A stretch of DNA of 7,337 nt from Nitrososphaeria archaeon (GTDB lineage Archaea > Thermoproteota > Nitrososphaeria > Conexivisphaerales > UBA164), in the NCBI GenBank assembly GCA_029775955.1, contig JARVJW010000182.1:1-7337 (forward strand). The letters run 5' to 3'. Shown one piece after another: positions 6,267 to 7,337 of the stretch (position 1 is the first letter of the stretch; the number at the start of each line of letters is the position of its first letter). A program made the position numbers and the translations under genes. The notes under the pieces are model-generated. The model was not told where the DNA came from and made no database searches. It worked only from the letters and a program-made list of their open reading frames with translations.

Positions 6267-6594
6267 ATGATAGAGGTCAAGAAAAAAGGTATTCATTGGT
6301 ATTAGACGTGAGAAAGGTGCAAGAGCTGCAATCATGGACCGGCATGAACATATAATAAATGAATTTAGCTTTTATAGGATGGCATATCTTACCTGTATTC
6401 GCTATTCATTAATGATAGTTACGGAATCAACAGTCCAAATTGGATTAACATGCTAAGATGATGCACGCCTGTGATGCTGGCTCATCCCTTGAAGGCATCT
6501 GCTAAAGAGCGACAAGGTTGACGCTAGCTAACCTTCTCATACCAGAAAGCTACGTTCCTGAGAGATGAGGGAGATAAGGTATCTAGTCATGGCC
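6267..6594 (+). pseudogene. N-terminal remnant of an IS110-family DEDD transposase/recombinase
   Basis: The RuvC-like DEDD domain of IS110 transposases can be read across frames. From ATG 6267: MIEVKKK, then VFIGI, an extra A at 6304, DVRK, a further shift, and AAIMDRHEHIINEFSFY from 6325. IVTESTV (6415-6435), NWINML, VMLAHPLKASAKE (from 6471), DKVDA (6511-6525), NLLIPESYVPER (6530-6565) and REIRYLV (6568-6588) follow in family order. The four catalytic acids remain readable: D 6305-6307, E 6424-6426, D 6511-6513 and D 6520-6522. At least five frame changes and several stops mean no product. The C-terminal half with the catalytic serine is absent; homology ends near 6594, just before the remnant of another insertion sequence, which probably replaced it. 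Confidence 0.75.
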
Positions 6595-6658
6595 TGGATC
6601 CCTATATATTTTTAGACATACTTTTGGCCCATTCCAAGAGATACTATTTGTCAACATC
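6595..6658. other. junction between two insertion-sequence remnants
   Basis: Here readable IS110 homology stops and the 3' side of an oppositely oriented IS3/IS481-type transposase begins, the stop codon of the latter being at 6659-6661. One end of the second element is expected in this stretch, but I could not fix a terminal inverted repeat or target duplication. Confidence 0.4.
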
Positions 6659-7089
6659 TTAACTCACCTTTACTCCTAACCTTTCAAGAAATTCATATGG
6701 ACTATATCCCAAGGATGAATGACGCTTCTTGTTATAGTCAACGAACGCCTCAAATATAGCTTTATCGGCATTCAGAATGAACTGAATTCAAAGGGCCACA
6801 CGTATTCCTTCTTGTCATGGAATGATTCTATGAAGGCATTCTGCTCGGGCGTATCATAAGCTATGAACCTCTGGTAATACCAAGCAGCTTCATAGAATCC
6901 CTGAATGCATGGGTACTGCGACCCGTTATCGCTGTACATGATAACCTTGCCTGCAGCTACAGGATGCCTGTGCAGAGCCTTATCAACTGACTGAGTGGCG
7001 TACTCCTTTGATGAATATGATGATAAGACGTACGCTATCCACTCCCTTGAAAACACATCGAGCACGTTGAGGGCCCAACCGTTTCTGAA
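6659..7089 (-). pseudogene. C-terminal remnant of an IS3/IS481-type DDE transposase (integrase core)
   Basis: On the minus strand NGWALNVLDVFSREW (from 7083) leads into an open stretch 7065-6772 with MYSDNGSQY, whose aspartate is the second DDE residue, and TPEQNAFIESFHDKKEY, whose glutamate is the third. Thirty-three residues lie between them, slightly short of the usual 35. A frameshift near 6775 ends the reading at EFSSF; the other frame continues NADKAIFEAFVDYNKKRHSS and LGYSPYEFLERLGVKVS to a proper stop at 6661-6659. This last part is the typical C-terminus (YN..R.H..LGY.P.EF). The first catalytic aspartate (DxTY motif) and the N-terminal DNA-binding part are missing: a perfect inverted repeat and unrelated TnpB debris lie there instead. 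It is therefore broken at its 5' end and frameshifted. The choice between IS3 and IS481 is open. Confidence 0.82.
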
Positions 7090-7112
7090 AGGTTATAATT
7101 TCTTATAACCTT
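7089..7112. repeat. perfect inverted repeat, 10-base arms, 4-base loop
   Basis: AAGGTTATAA (7089-7098) and TTATAACCTT (7103-7112) are exact reverse complements around TTTC. It sits exactly where readable DDE-transposase sequence ends and TnpB-like sequence begins, so it may be an element end or a rearrangement scar. Confidence 0.6.
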
Positions 7113-7337
7113 CATTCGGAGCATTGACCTTCAAGCCCGCTCCGCCTACTAGGCTCATGGCCGGTGCACAGGTATTCATCATTCAAAGAAGGCCATCCGC
7201 ACTCACGGTAAACGGGTAGCCGCAGGCCACGCAGGGTTATGGCAAGTGAGGCCAGCCTATTGGTCAATGTCATAGGTTTCGCATTTCTATATCCCCCAAG
7301 CCTGGTGCTTCAGTTTATCACCACAGACAGGACACTC
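7113..7337 (-). pseudogene. C-terminal remnant of a second TnpB-like gene, cut by window edge
   Basis: Reading the minus strand from the right edge gives ECPVCGDKLKHQAWG, a stop near 7289, then KCET, and in another frame TNRLASLAITLRGLRLPVYR, followed by a tail RRSGLEGQCSE that stops at 7114-7112. CPVCG...W...KC followed by LASLAITLRG resembles the zinc ribbon and final RuvC-III helix (DRD..A..NI..RG) of TnpB/IS200-IS605 proteins, with the third RuvC aspartate not clearly kept. It is a different, more divergent type than the remnant at 1-520, since the ribbon and tail sequences do not match. Frame changes and stops make it a pseudogene. A different zinc-ribbon transposase is possible. Confidence 0.5.

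Noticed and set aside
6145..6300. Initial idea that 6145-6430 was a remnant of an IS4/IS5-type DDE transposase
   Set aside because: The reading from 6295 onward fits the IS110 DEDD motif order much better, including all four acidic residues and the NLLIPESYVP stretch; nothing upstream gave a coherent DDE pattern.
1..7337. CRISPR array, tRNA or rRNA genes, toxin-antitoxin or defence genes
   Set aside because: No regularly spaced direct repeats, no tRNA-like cloverleaf or rRNA sequence, and no intact small gene pairs were seen on either strand.

Overview
The window looks like the chromosome of an acidophilic archaeon of the Thermoplasmatales type (Thermoplasma/Ferroplasma/Picrophilus relatives). 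Three things suggest this: arginine is mostly AGG and isoleucine often ATA; TATA-like boxes lie about 27 bases before the ATG of the stand-alone genes, as expected for leaderless archaeal mRNAs; and genes inside the operon use GTG starts and GGTGA-type ribosome binding sites. The species cannot be named from sequence alone.

Layout. Bases 1-760 are fossil DNA on the + strand: a decayed IS200/IS605-type TnpB gene (about 1-520), then the decayed C-terminal half of a metallo-beta-lactamase (MBL) fold hydrolase (about 522-760). An intact MBL hydrolase follows at 915-1550 with its own promoter. A 207-base AT-rich gap (1551-1757) holds three inverted repeats and leads into a complete succinate dehydrogenase operon in the order sdhA-sdhC-sdhD-sdhB (1758-4855), in which each gene overlaps the next or its ribosome binding site. 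A MetE-type methionine synthase catalytic protein (4895-5965) follows with its own promoter.

From 5977 to the end there is no intact gene. This stretch holds the N-terminal part of an IS110-family DEDD transposase (+, about 6267-6594), the C-terminal part of an IS3/IS481-type DDE transposase (-, about 6659-7089), a perfect 10-base-arm inverted repeat (7089-7112), and the C-terminal zinc-ribbon part of a second TnpB-like gene (-, about 7113-7337, cut by the window edge). All carry frameshifts and stop codons.

How the genes work together. SdhA (FAD flavoprotein) and SdhB (three iron-sulfur clusters) form the succinate-oxidising, electron-carrying arm of respiratory complex II. SdhC and SdhD are small membrane anchors, so the operon links the TCA cycle to the quinone pool. 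The MBL hydrolase and the methionine synthase are separately promoted neighbours with no evident functional tie. No new defence or mobile system is visible. The window is an intact housekeeping island between two insertion-sequence graveyards, and its most informative content is the layered pseudogenes and the repeat-rich region before sdhA.
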